Assembly: GCF_900460955.1 (NCBI RefSeq)
Contig: NZ_UFUW01000001.1
Coordinates: 2,492,501-2,556,500, forward strand
Reading direction: 5' to 3'
Origin: Cardiobacterium valvarum
Lineage (GTDB): Bacteria; Pseudomonadota; Gammaproteobacteria; Cardiobacteriales; Cardiobacteriaceae
Length of the DNA: 64,000 nucleotides
The translations under genes and the position numbers were made by a program. The notes beneath the pieces are model-generated. The model did no database searches, was not told the DNA's origin, and worked only from the letters and a program-made list of their open reading frames with translations. Positions 52,301-60,189 of this stretch are shown piece by piece. Position 1 is the first letter of the stretch. Every line of letters begins with the position of its first letter.

Positions 52301-52408
52301 TATAGTTGAATAGATAAAAAAGCGTAACAAGGCGCGTCGCCGCAGACAGTACAGGTAGTACGGCAAGGCGACGCAACGCTGTTACGATTTTTTAGATGTT
52401 TAACTATA
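52301..52408. mobile_element. Correia-like miniature inverted-repeat element (108 bp)
   Basis: Begins TATAGTTGAATAGATAAAAA and ends ...TTAGATGTTTAACTATA. The 28-bp ends are inverted repeats with 23 of 28 matches. The interior has GCCGCAGACAGTACAGGTAG and TACGGCAAGGCGACGCAACG, which I recognise as the core of the Correia repeat-enclosed elements of Neisseria, in the short form that lacks the central part. TA at both termini fits the TA target duplication of those elements. I see no transposase. It sits between rpsA and ihfB. Confidence 0.8.
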
Positions 52409-52410
52409 TA
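52382..52410 (+). promoter_or_regulatory. Possible outward promoter at the right end of the element
   Basis: TTACGA (52382-52387), 17-bp spacer, TATATA (52405-52410). Modest box matches but correct spacing, reading toward ihfB. Confidence 0.35.
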
Positions 52411-52497
52411 TCCCGTAGCTACCAGGCTGCGGTTATCCACAACAGCATTCACCAGGCCGCCCCGAGGCGACACCACAAAAAACGCAATGGAGCGAAC

Positions 52498-52785
52498 ATG
52501 ACCAAATCGGAACTGATTGACCGCCTCTGTATGCGCTACCCGCAACTGCGCAGCCAGGACGTCGAAGAAACCGTCAAACTGATCATCGAAAAAATCTGCC
52601 AAAGCCTGGAAAAAGGCGACCGCGTCGAAATCCGTGGTTTCGGCAGCTTTTCCCTGCACTACCGTGAGGCGCGCACCGGACGCAATCCGAAAACCGGCGA
52701 ATCCGTTGAGGTTCCGGCCAAATCCATCCCCTACTTCCGCGCCGGCAAAGAACTGCGCGAACGGGTGGACGAAAATGACGCGTAA
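52498..52785 (+). CDS. ihfB: Integration host factor beta subunit
   Basis: DNA-bending architectural protein that pairs with IhfA. The 95-residue protein starts [20 protein letters not shown] and has [20 protein letters not shown], the arm that inserts Pro into the minor groove. GGAG precedes ATG 52498. The upstream gap contains the Correia-like element. Its 3' end overlaps the thermonuclease-like gene by 11 bp. Confidence 0.95.
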   Translation: MTKSELIDRLCMRYPQLRSQDVEETVKLIIEKICQSLEKGDRVEIRGFGSFSLHYREARTGRNPKTGESVEVPAKSIPYFRAGKELRERVDENDA

Positions 52786-53413
52786 ACGCACACCACTAAA
52801 CAAACAACAACAGCGCCGCCTCGCGGCGCTATTTATATCCTTCCTGCGCGGCAAAAAGAGCCTCGACAAAGTCATCATCTTGGTTTTGAGCGGTGTCATC
52901 ATGCTCGCCTTCGCTGCCTGGCCGCACAAAGAAGGGCGCAGCAACGACAGCGGCAGCCATGATGCCTTTCACGGGCAAAACGGCCAAACCTACCGCTGTG
53001 CGCTGAAAAAAATCTACGACGGCGACACCGTCACCGCCCGCTGCAACGGGCAAAAAGGCCAACAGGAAATCCGCATCCGCCTCGCCGGTATCGACGCGCC
53101 GGAAATGGGGCAAAAACCCTTCGGCGAAGAATCCAAACGCGAACTCGGCAAGCGTCTCGGGCAAAACTTCGATATGCACTATCTTGGCCCCGACTACTAC
53201 CAGCGCAGCCTTGGCACCCTGTTTGTGTACGGCCGCAACATCAACCTGCAAATGGTTGAAGACGGCTACGCCTTCGCCTACGACAGCAAAGATACCCCCG
53301 CCGCCTATAAACAGGCAGAAAAAAATGCCCGCGCAGCACGCCGTGGCTTCTGGCACAAAGGCAAAAACCAGCAGCCCATCAACCCGAAAATCTGGCGTCG
53401 CCACCACCTCTGA
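52775..53413 (+). CDS. Membrane-anchored thermonuclease (SNase-like)
   Basis: A 212-residue protein with a basic N-terminus and one membrane segment ([17 protein letters not shown], about residues 33-49), then a staphylococcal-nuclease domain outside the membrane. Motifs are [33 protein letters not shown] (catalytic Arg, Asp, Glu) and [20 protein letters not shown]. It would degrade extracellular or periplasmic DNA or RNA. The N-terminal position 52775 overlaps ihfB, so it is probably coupled. Similar genes in other bacteria aid DNA use and biofilm control. Confidence 0.85.
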   Translation: MTRKRTPLNKQQQRRLAALFISFLRGKKSLDKVIILVLSGVIMLAFAAWPHKEGRSNDSGSHDAFHGQNGQTYRCALKKIYDGDTVTARCNGQKGQQEIRIRLAGIDAPEMGQKPFGEESKRELGKRLGQNFDMHYLGPDYYQRSLGTLFVYGRNINLQMVEDGYAFAYDSKDTPAAYKQAEKNARAARRGFWHKGKNQQPINPKIWRRHHL

Positions 53414-53416
53414 ACC

Positions 53417-53986
53417 ATGCGTAAATACCTCGTCCCTCTCCTGCTCGCCTTCAGCCTTACTGCCTGCACGCCGCCGCAAGCGGCAAAAACAGCGGATCTC
53501 TGTGCCTATCTGCCACTTAACGGCGAAAAAAACCGCATCCGCGACGATAACACCCGTCAGCATTATGACCGCGCCGCTGATGCCGTGAGCGACATCACCG
53601 CGCATGGTGATGACAGCAAACGTAAACACTGCGGGCAGACCTTCCACAGCGCGGCAGACGATACCGCCCTCTATGCCGACATCAGCACCACGCTCGGCGC
53701 CGCCTGGCAACAGCAGGAAACCCGCTCCATTGGCGGCTTCACCATCGCCCTTTGGCAAAGCCGCAGCAACTTTTGGCCGAGGCAGCACTATGCCCTCATC
53801 AGCCCTCCCGCTACGGCGCACGGCGAACCCCGCTTGCTACGCAGCCTCTACATCACCAACAGCGATAGCGGCTTAAACGGCACCGTTGTCTTCGGTACCA
53901 TCCTCATCACCCTCGCCATCGTGCCTATCGCCATCGCCGTCCCCTTCTGGCGGAAGCGACGCCGTCAACGACCGCATGCCTCCTGA
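53417..53986 (+). CDS. Lipoprotein with C-terminal membrane segment
   Basis: A 189-residue precursor. MRKYLVPLLLAFSLTACTPP has the lipobox LTAC (Cys17). The middle is soluble with one Cys near residue 27 and one near 72. The end has a hydrophobic segment (FGTILITLAIVPIAIAVPFW) and a basic tail (RKRRRQRP). Being lipidated and also having a C-terminal anchor is odd. It starts 3 bp after the thermonuclease stop, so co-expression is likely. No family recognised. Confidence 0.7.
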   Translation: MRKYLVPLLLAFSLTACTPPQAAKTADLCAYLPLNGEKNRIRDDNTRQHYDRAADAVSDITAHGDDSKRKHCGQTFHSAADDTALYADISTTLGAAWQQQETRSIGGFTIALWQSRSNFWPRQHYALISPPATAHGEPRLLRSLYITNSDSGLNGTVVFGTILITLAIVPIAIAVPFWRKRRRQRPHAS

Positions 53987-54034
53987 AGCGTCGGCGCTGC
54001 TAGCTGTGACGCTTCGGTATGCCATTGCTTAATC

Positions 54035-54163
54035 TTATTCCCATCCCGGTTTCATTCCCGGGATTGCTATTACGTCTTCTAAAAAACTCTCGCGCGCCGC
54101 TTCAACCGCGCTGAACGCCTGCGCATCATCGGTGACATCGTGCTTGCTGATGAGGGGGCTCAC
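54035..54163 (-). CDS. Possible small protein (42 residues, GTG start)
   Basis: VSPLISKHDVTDDAQAFSAV then EAARESFLEDVIAIPGMKPG and WE. The composition is protein-like (amphipathic helix, then a conserved-looking IPGMKPGW). AAGGAG lies 13 bases upstream of GTG, a long spacing. It could be a remnant of a larger gene, as the frame stays open upstream. Confidence 0.3.
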   Translation of the reverse strand: MSPLISKHDVTDDAQAFSAVEAARESFLEDVIAIPGMKPGWE

Positions 54164-54173
54164 CTGCCTGTTG

Positions 54174-54356
54174 TCACTCCTTCTTACGCTGGAGGACTTC
54201 CCGCTCGGCCTCATCCCGCCGATGCTCTGCTATGGCGGGTTGGACGATGCGGCGGTACTGCGGGTCAATGTTGGCAGGCGCCAAGCGGTGTAATTGCGGG
54301 CTTCCCAGGTGCAATCCATATCCATCCCCGGTTTGTCCCTTATGCCTTTTTGGCAT
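54174..54356 (-). CDS. Possible small protein (60 residues), repeat-affected
   Basis: The C-terminal half (ANIDPQYRRIVQPAIAEHRR, DEAEREVLQRKKE) looks like a charged helix from a real protein. The N-terminal half is encoded by a copy of the dispersed repeat, so it may be a disrupted gene. It lies just upstream of the 42-residue ORF on the same strand. Confidence 0.3.
   Translation of the reverse strand: MPKRHKGQTGDGYGLHLGSPQLHRLAPANIDPQYRRIVQPAIAEHRRDEAEREVLQRKKE
54278..54310 (-). repeat. Dispersed repeat copy
   Basis: Plus-strand GGCGCCAAGCGGTGTAATTG then CGGGCTTCCC; spacer and second half-site resemble the copies flanking dinJ-yafQ. Confidence 0.65.
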
Positions 54357-54412
54357 AAAGCGCGCGCAGGCGGCGTTTTATACTCGCCCGCCCGATTGCA
54401 AGAGTATTCATC

Positions 54413-55239
54413 ATGTCGCCTGTTTCCACTTTGCCCCGTCCGCGCCGTTTGCAGGTGTTGCCCGGTTTCGGTCTGTCGCTGGGGTTGTCGCTGTTTTTTG
54501 TTGCGTTGGTGCTGTTGCTGCCGCTCACCGGCCTGGTCATGAATGTGGCGCGGTTGTCGCTGACGGATTATTGGGCGGTGATTTCTGATGCTCAGGTGCT
54601 GGCGGCGTTCCGCGTGACGCTGTGGGCGACGGCCTGGGCGTCGCTGGTGAACGCGGTCTGCGGACTGCTACTGGCCTGGGTGTTGGTGCGTTATCGTTTT
54701 TTCGGGCAGGGGATGGTCGATGCGCTCGTCGATTTGCCGTTTGCCCTGCCCACGGCGGTAGCGGGGATTGCCCTTGCTGCTCTTTTTGCCGCCGATGGCT
54801 GGCTGGGACGGCCACTTGCCGCGCTGGGCGTGCAGGTGGCGTTTCAGCCGCTGGGGATTGTGGTGGCGATGGTCTTTACCAGTATTCCGTTTGTGGTACG
54901 CGCGGTGCAGCCAGTGTTGGAAGCGCTACCGCGTCAGGTAGAGGAGGCAGCGGCGACGCTGGGCGCACGTCCCTGGCAGGTGTTTTGTCGCGTGATTCTG
55001 CCGCTGCTCTCGCCGGCGCGGTGTTGTCGTTCGCGCGCAGTCTGGGCGAGTTCGGCGCGGTGTCGGTGGTATCCAGCAATATTCGCGGCGCGACGATGAC
55101 GTTACCGCTCAATGTGGAATTGTTGTATCAGGATTATCAGGCGGCGGCTGCATTTGCCAGCGCGATGCTGCTGGTGCGTATTGCGTTCGCGACGCTGGCG
55201 TTGAAAGCCTGGGTCGCGCGGCATGAGGAGCATGTATGA
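54413..55239 (+). pseudogene. cysT: Broken sulfate permease, cysT N-terminus joined to a cysW-like C-terminus
   Basis: The first 200 codons read as CysT: LPGFGLSLGLSLFFVALVLL, DLPFALPTAVAGIALAALFA, FTSIPFVVRAVQPVLEALPR and EEAAATLGARPWQVFCRVIL. After PLLSPA (about 55010) the frame is lost. It resumes in the +2 frame as AGAVLSFARSLGEFGAVSVV, then SNIRGATMTLPLNVELLYQD and [11 protein letters not shown], which match the end of CysW, not CysT. A 13-base loss between two GCCGGCGC copies at 55013-55020 would explain the frameshift. A separate cysT/cysW recombination would explain the missing cysW. The last codon overlaps cysA (ATGA). Confidence 0.82.
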
Positions 55240-56348
55240 GTATTGAGGTTGTTCAGTTACACAAGCGTTTCGGCGAGTTTCCGGCGCTCTTGCCCACGGA
55301 TTTGCGCATTGAGACGGGCGAAATGGCGGCGCTCCTGGGCCCGTCCGGCAGCGGCAAGACGACCCTGTTGCGCCTGATTGCCGGGCTGGAATCGGCGGAC
55401 GGCGGGCGCATCGTCCTGAATGGCCGCGATGTGACCAATGTCCCCGTGCGTGCGCGCCATATCGGCTTTGTCTTCCAGCATTACGCGCTCTTTAAGCACC
55501 TGACCGTTGCCGATAATGTCGCTTTTGGGCTTACCGTGTTGCCGCGCGGGCAGCGTCCGGCGAAAAACGTCATCCGGCAGAAGGTCGCACAACTACTGGA
55601 AATGGTGCAGCTCGCTACCTTCGGCAGCCGTTACCCGGCGCAACTGTCCGGCGGGCAGCAGCAGCGGGTAGCGTTGGCACGGGCGCTGACCACCACGCCG
55701 GAAGTTGCCCTCTTCGACGAACCTTTCGGCGCGCTGGACGTGCAAGTGCGCCAGGATTTGCGTCAGTAGCTGAAAGGTCTGCAACGCGAGCTGGGCTTCA
55801 CCGGTGTTTTCGTCACCCACGACCGCGAAGAAGCACTTGATCTCGCTGACCGCATCGTAGTGATGCGCCACGGCGCGATTGCGCAAAACGCTGACCCGCA
55901 ACAGCTCTACGCCGCGCCCGCCGATGCGCAAGTCTTCGCCTTCATGAGTGAAACGCAGCGTTTTTCTGCGCACTTCGCCGCACACATCGTGCACAGCAGC
56001 CATGCCTTGGCGAAAGTCGAACAGCCACTTGCCGACGGCAACGGCGAACCCGCCCTGCGCGTACAGGACATCGAACTCGCCGACCATCCGCCAGACCATG
56101 TGAAACTGCCGCTGGTCATCAACAACGTCACCCTGCTCGGTGCGAACTACCGCATCACTGTGCATAACCTGTGCTGGGGCAATGATGCGCGCTGGCAACT
56201 GCCGCTGGCGGCGCAAGTCTTCCGCCGCCAGGCGTTACAAACGGGACAGCGCGTGTACATCAAACCGCGCCAGCTTTATTTCCTGCGTGAGGGCGGCACG
56301 GTAGAGGCGCTGCTGCATGAGCGGGACGGCGTGGTGCAGCCAGCATAA
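55236..56348 (+). pseudogene. cysA: Sulfate ABC transporter ATPase with in-frame amber codon
   Basis: N-terminal part [20 protein letters not shown] with Walker [10 protein letters not shown], signature [15 protein letters not shown] and Walker [13 protein letters not shown]. The frame is stopped by TAG at 55767-55769, where CysA has RRWL (here RQ-stop-L); a TGG to TAG change would explain it. Beyond it the same frame continues LKGLQRELGFTGVFVTHDRE, EALDLADRIVVMRHG, and a C-terminal regulatory domain to 56348. The truncated product would lack the H-loop His, so it should be inactive. No cysP/sbp gene is in the window. Confidence 0.88.
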
Positions 56349-56395
56349 ACCCAGGTTTTATTCCTCTTGACGGAATCAGTATTTATCCCGCCTGC
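56348..56395 (-). repeat. Degenerate dispersed repeat copies
   Basis: Two diverged half-units (AACCCAGGTTTTATTCCTCT, TGACGGAATCAGTATTTATC then CCGCC) directly after the cysA pseudogene. Confidence 0.5.
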
Positions 56396-56463
56396 TACCC
56401 CTTTTCAGCAAACCCTAAGTGAGGCTGACAATCAACGCTTTTTCTAAATAGTTGAGGCAATAG

Positions 56464-56472
56464 TGCTATAAT
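56464..56472 (+). promoter_or_regulatory. Extended -10 promoter of gapA
   Basis: TGCTATAAT with perfect TATAAT at 56467-56472, 38 bases before the gapA ATG. No clear -35; the same TGCTATAATC layout is seen before mvaS. Confidence 0.7.
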
Positions 56473-56510
56473 CGCGCGGCTTTCAACCCACAAACCAGGA
56501 GATAAAACTC

Positions 56511-57518
56511 ATGACAATCAAAGTCGCCATCAACGGATTCGGACGTATCGGCCGCCTCGCTCTGCGCCAAATGGACAAAGCGAAAAATATCGAAGTCGTC
56601 GCCGTCAACGACCTTACCCCGGCCGACATGCTGCTGCACCTTTTCAAATACGACACCTCGCAAGGCCGTTTCCACGGCACCGCCGAACTCAAAGGCGACA
56701 GCCTCGTCGTCAACGGTAAAGAAATCAAAGTTTTCTCCAACGCTAACCCGGAAGAACTGCCGTGGGGCCAATTGGGTGTAGACGTCGTCCTCGAATGCAC
56801 CGGCTTCTTCACCAGCAAAGACAAAGCCGAGAAACACATCAAGGCCGGCGCGAAAAAAGTCGTCATCTCCGCACCGGGCGGTAACGATATCAAAACCATC
56901 GTTTACAACGTCAACCACAAAATCCTCGACGGTAGCGAAACTGTTATCTCCGGCGCATCCTGCACCACCAACTGCTTGGCACCGATGGCCAAAGTCCTGC
57001 AAGACAAATTCGGCATCGTCGAAGGCCTGATGACCACCATCCACGCCTATACCGGCGACCAGATGACCCTTGACGCCCCGCACCGCAAAGGCGACAAACG
57101 CCGCGCCCGCGCCGCTGCCGCCAACATCGTGCCGAACAGCACCGGTGCCGCCAAAGCCATCGGCCTCGTTATCCCCGAACTGCAAGGCAAATTGGATGGC
57201 GCCGCACAACGCGTGCCTGTCACTACCGGTTCCCTGACCGAACTTGTCACCGTCCTAGAGAAAAAAGTCACTGCCGAAGAAGTCAATACCGCGATGAAAG
57301 CCGCTGCCAACGAATCCTTCGGCTACACCGAAGAAGAACTGGTCTCTTCCGACATCGTCGGCATCAGCGAAGGCTCACTCTTTGACGCCACGCAAACCAA
57401 AGTGATGACCGTCGGGGACAAACAGCTGGTGAAAACTGTCGCTTGGTATGACAACGAAATGAGCTACACCAACCAGCTCATCCGTACCTTGGCCTACTTT
57501 GCCAGCCTCATCAAGTAA
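56511..57518 (+). CDS. gapA: Glyceraldehyde-3-phosphate dehydrogenase
   Basis: Glycolytic enzyme (GAP to 1,3-bisphosphoglycerate). The 335-residue protein has the NAD fold [14 protein letters not shown] with Asp34 (VNDLT), which favours NAD, and the catalytic Cys151 in [32 protein letters not shown] is at the end. AGGAG lies 8 bases before the ATG. Strongly biased codon use indicates high expression. A terminator follows. Confidence 0.96.
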   Translation: MTIKVAINGFGRIGRLALRQMDKAKNIEVVAVNDLTPADMLLHLFKYDTSQGRFHGTAELKGDSLVVNGKEIKVFSNANPEELPWGQLGVDVVLECTGFFTSKDKAEKHIKAGAKKVVISAPGGNDIKTIVYNVNHKILDGSETVISGASCTTNCLAPMAKVLQDKFGIVEGLMTTIHAYTGDQMTLDAPHRKGDKRRARAAAANIVPNSTGAAKAIGLVIPELQGKLDGAAQRVPVTTGSLTELVTVLEKKVTAEEVNTAMKAAANESFGYTEEELVSSDIVGISEGSLFDATQTKVMTVGDKQLVKTVAWYDNEMSYTNQLIRTLAYFASLIK

Positions 57519-57532
57519 TCACGACTTGCATG

Positions 57533-57560
57533 AAAAAACCGCCCTTCGGGGCGGTTTTTT
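57533..57560. terminator. Intrinsic terminator after gapA
   Basis: Six A, CCGCCC, tetraloop TTCG, GGGCGG, six T; works in both directions. Confidence 0.93.
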
Positions 57561-57660
57561 ATTGCTGCTTCTCCCGCTTGACTTCGTGGCTTCAGCTGTG
57601 GGGCACATAGCTAAATTTTTAGGCGGGGTTTTAACGGCTAGGAAGGGATACCTTCCTGTA

Positions 57661-58353
57661 TCAGCCGCGCTGGAGGCGCAGCCAGTTCTGATAGTGCTCT
57701 TCGTAGCCTTCAATATTTTTGCGGTAGCGAGCAAGTGCACGTTCTTCCAGCGGGCGGCGCTTGTGATCGCTGAGACAGCCGTCGCAGTGTTCCGCCATTT
57801 CGTGGGCGAGAGCGCTGAAGGTTTCCCAGTCTTTGACGGGTTCCTGGCTGACCGGCAGTTGTAGCACCAGCATGAGGCCTTCGTAGTTGTGTTCCGCGTT
57901 ATCCAGATTTTGCGGGAAGATACCAGGGCGGCGCACGTCCAGCATGGTGCAGAAGATTTCGCGTCCGCCGGCACCGATGAGTTCATAGGTCTGGTTGGGC
58001 GAGTATTGCAGGCCGAAGGCTTGCACGAGACGGGAGATAGTTTTGCCGCTGAACGGGTGATTGTTCGGCGCCATGATGGTGAGCGGGACGATCAGCTCCG
58101 GTGGTTTGCTGCGTGGCTTGGGCGGAGCGCTGTTTTTGCTGCCGCCGAAGATACCAGGGTTGAGGCGGCTGGTTTTGCGGTTATGTTCAGCAGGCGGGGC
58201 ATCAAGGGTTGAGCCCCGGTATTTGGGATGGCCGTCGTGTATGTCGCGCTCGCGGTCGCGCTGGCGTTTGATCATGAGGGAGGTGCCGGCAATGGCGACG
58301 AGGATGATGATGGCGGCGGTGATGCGCAGTAACAATACGGATGGGTTGGTCAT
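57661..58353 (-). CDS. zipA: Cell division protein ZipA homologue
   Basis: A 230-residue protein with an N-terminal membrane anchor (LLLRITAAIIILVAIAGTSL), a basic Pro-rich linker (residues 30-85) and a C-terminal domain. In that domain LIVPLTIMAPNNHPFSGKTI, FGLQYSPNQTYELIGAGGRE and EGLMLVLQLPVSQEPVKDWE follow the ZipA FtsZ-binding fold. Similarity is moderate, and the linker is short compared with E. coli ZipA (328). It lies 5 bp after the YcgN-family gene on the same strand. ZipA tethers FtsZ to the inner membrane. Confidence 0.75.
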   Translation of the reverse strand: MTNPSVLLLRITAAIIILVAIAGTSLMIKRQRDRERDIHDGHPKYRGSTLDAPPAEHNRKTSRLNPGIFGGSKNSAPPKPRSKPPELIVPLTIMAPNNHPFSGKTISRLVQAFGLQYSPNQTYELIGAGGREIFCTMLDVRRPGIFPQNLDNAEHNYEGLMLVLQLPVSQEPVKDWETFSALAHEMAEHCDGCLSDHKRRPLEERALARYRKNIEGYEEHYQNWLRLQRG

Positions 58354-58358
58354 GGTTC

Positions 58359-58814
58359 CTAGGCTCCGAGTATGTCTTCAAGACGGTACATGAGGTAATC
58401 GTCTATGGCGTGGCCTTCGTTTTCACTGAGTGCAAAGTGGCGCACGCTGCGGTGTCGGCGGTGCACTTCTTTTTTGTCTCCGCAGACGAGATAGTGCCAG
58501 TCGGGCAGGTTTTTGCCTTCATGGCGCAGGCGGTAGGCGCAGCTGGGCGGCAGCCAGGAGTAGTCCTGGCGCGGCAGTTCGCGCAGGCTGAGGCAGTCCG
58601 GCACTTGGGTGTGACGGCAGGGGTAGTCGCGGCAGCGCCCGCTGTGAATGTCCAGTAGTTTGCAAGCAACACGGGAGAAGTACACTTCTCCCGTATCAAT
58701 ATCTTCCATTTTGTTCAGGCAGCACAGTCCGCATCCGTCGCAGAGGGCTTCCCATTGGTTGTCGGTCAGGCGTTCAAGGGGTTGTCGCCACCATTGGTCA
58801 TCGTGTTGGTGCAA
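58359..58814 (-). CDS. YcgN/UPF0260-family cysteine-cluster protein
   Basis: A 151-residue protein with a metal-binding Cys cluster: ALCDGCGLCCLNKMEDIDTG, then ACKLLDIHSGRCRDYPCRH and PDCLSLRELP. The family (YcgN) has unknown function; the Cys pattern suggests an Fe or Zn chelate. I chose TTG at 58812-58814 because it gives the 153-residue family length and lies one base after the cytochrome c4 stop. An upstream GTG at 58901 would run inside that gene. Confidence 0.85.
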   Translation of the reverse strand: MHQHDDQWWRQPLERLTDNQWEALCDGCGLCCLNKMEDIDTGEVYFSRVACKLLDIHSGRCRDYPCRHTQVPDCLSLRELPRQDYSWLPPSCAYRLRHEGKNLPDWHYLVCGDKKEVHRRHRSVRHFALSENEGHAIDDYLMYRLEDILGA

Positions 58815-58815
58815 T

Positions 58816-59493
58816 TCAGGGGGTTTCCGGCATATGTAGTCCCTGCATGTAGCGGGCGACGGCTTCGATTTGTTTGGGGGTGAGTTTCTCCGCCACGTCA
58901 CGCATCATACCGTTCGGGTCGTTGCCGCGCACGACGAGGCTGCTCGGGTCGGTTTCGCTCGCCTGCTGGTCAAAGAGAGCCGAGGTCTTGAAGGCATCCA
59001 GCTGGGTACGGGTGTATTTGGCATGCTGCCCGGAGACGCGCGGGAAAGCGGCCGGTTCGATACCATCACCGGCGGGGCCATGGCAGGCCATGCAGGCGGG
59101 GATACTTTTTTCGAGATTACCACCGCGATAGAGTGCTTCGCCAAGCGCCAGCAGTTCTTCGGGATTTTCCCCTGCGCCTTCGGTCGTAGCGGGTGGCGGT
59201 GTTTGCGCTGCGAAATAGGCGGCGACGTTGACGATGTCTTCGTCGGCCAGTAAGGCAGCTTGCGGCTGCATGATAAGGCTCGGACGCTCGCCACTCTTGA
59301 AATCACGCAATTGTTTTTCCAGGTATTTTTGTCCTTGTCCCGCCAGTATCGGCCATTCGGGGTTGCTGCTTGCTCCACCGGGTCCGTGGCAGGCGGCACA
59401 CACAACCGCTTTTTCTTCACCCGCTTTGATATCGGCAGCTTGTACCCAGCCGGCAACGGCGATGGTCAGGATTGTCACTATGCCTTTTTTCAT
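58816..59493 (-). CDS. Cytochrome c4 (di-haem)
   Basis: Periplasmic electron carrier to terminal oxidases. The 225-residue precursor has a signal peptide (MKKGIVTILTIAVAGWVQAA) and two c-type haem sites: CAACH at 32-36 and CMACH at 134-138. Met ligands lie in SLIMQPQA and GMMRDV. The two halves are similar, as in c4. It is followed by the YcgN-family gene and zipA and diverges from engB, an arrangement (cytochrome c4 next to engB) seen in other gammaproteobacteria. Confidence 0.92.
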   Translation of the reverse strand: MKKGIVTILTIAVAGWVQAADIKAGEEKAVVCAACHGPGGASSNPEWPILAGQGQKYLEKQLRDFKSGERPSLIMQPQAALLADEDIVNVAAYFAAQTPPPATTEGAGENPEELLALGEALYRGGNLEKSIPACMACHGPAGDGIEPAAFPRVSGQHAKYTRTQLDAFKTSALFDQQASETDPSSLVVRGNDPNGMMRDVAEKLTPKQIEAVARYMQGLHMPETP

Positions 59494-59577
59494 GACTTGC
59501 TCCGCAAGATTTTTCTTTTGTTGTTTATCAGGGGCCTGATATAGAATTTCAGGCGGTTTTTCTGCATTTTACAAGAG

Positions 59578-60189
59578 ATGAATAGTCGTTACCAGCAGGC
59601 GGTTTTTGCCTTTTCCGCCAATCGCGAGGCGCAATTTCCACCTGATTCGCGTGTCGAAATCGCCTTTGCCGGCCGCTCGAATGCCGGCAAGTCGAGTGCG
59701 CTAAATACGTTGACGAATCAGAAGACGCTGGCCCGGGTGTCGCGCACGCCGGGGCGGACGCAGCTCATCAATTATTTTGCCCTGCCTGATGCAGGGTGTT
59801 TTTTGGTCGATTTGCCGGGTTATGGTTATGCCGAAGTGCCAGAGCAGGTGCGCGCGCACTGGCAGGCCCTGCTTGGCCGCTATTTGTTGCAACGCGAGGT
59901 GCTGCGCGGGGTGGTGCTATTGATGGATATCCGCCACCCGATGAAGGAACTGGATATCCGCATGCTGGAATGTTGTGCCGAGCGGCAGTTACCCGCGCAT
60001 GTGTTGTTGACGAAGGCGGACAAGCTCAGTCGTAGCATGGCAGAGAAACAATTGCGCGCGTTGCGTAGTGAGTTGGTGAACTGGCATGCGCCGTTTTCGG
60101 TGCAGCTCTTTTCCAGTTTGAAGCGGCTGGGGCTGGCCGAACTGGTGGCACAACTGGATGCGTGGATGGAGGTGGCTCATGCTGAATGA
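59578..60189 (+). CDS. engB: Ribosome biogenesis GTPase YsxC/EngB
   Basis: Essential GTPase in large-subunit assembly, 203 residues. G1 is GRSNAGKSS (32-40), the switch region RTPGRTQLINYF, G3 DLPGYGYAEVP, G4 TKADK. It starts at ATG 59578, diverging from cytochrome c4 across 84 bp. Its end overlaps the TSUP gene by 11 bp. Confidence 0.95.
   Translation: MNSRYQQAVFAFSANREAQFPPDSRVEIAFAGRSNAGKSSALNTLTNQKTLARVSRTPGRTQLINYFALPDAGCFLVDLPGYGYAEVPEQVRAHWQALLGRYLLQREVLRGVVLLMDIRHPMKELDIRMLECCAERQLPAHVLLTKADKLSRSMAEKQLRALRSELVNWHAPFSVQLFSSLKRLGLAELVAQLDAWMEVAHAE

Larger units (their letters stand above)
53987..54412. other. 426-bp gap with small minus-strand ORFs and a repeat
   Basis: No clear gene on the plus strand. 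It contains a small inverted repeat (TCCCGG-TTTCATT-CCGGGA) near 54045-54065, two short minus-strand ORFs and one dispersed repeat copy. It separates the lipoprotein gene from the decaying sulfate operon. Confidence 0.5.

Noticed and set aside
58815-58901. Longer GTG start for the YcgN-family gene
   Set aside because: It would lie inside the cytochrome c4 coding region and make the protein longer than the family.
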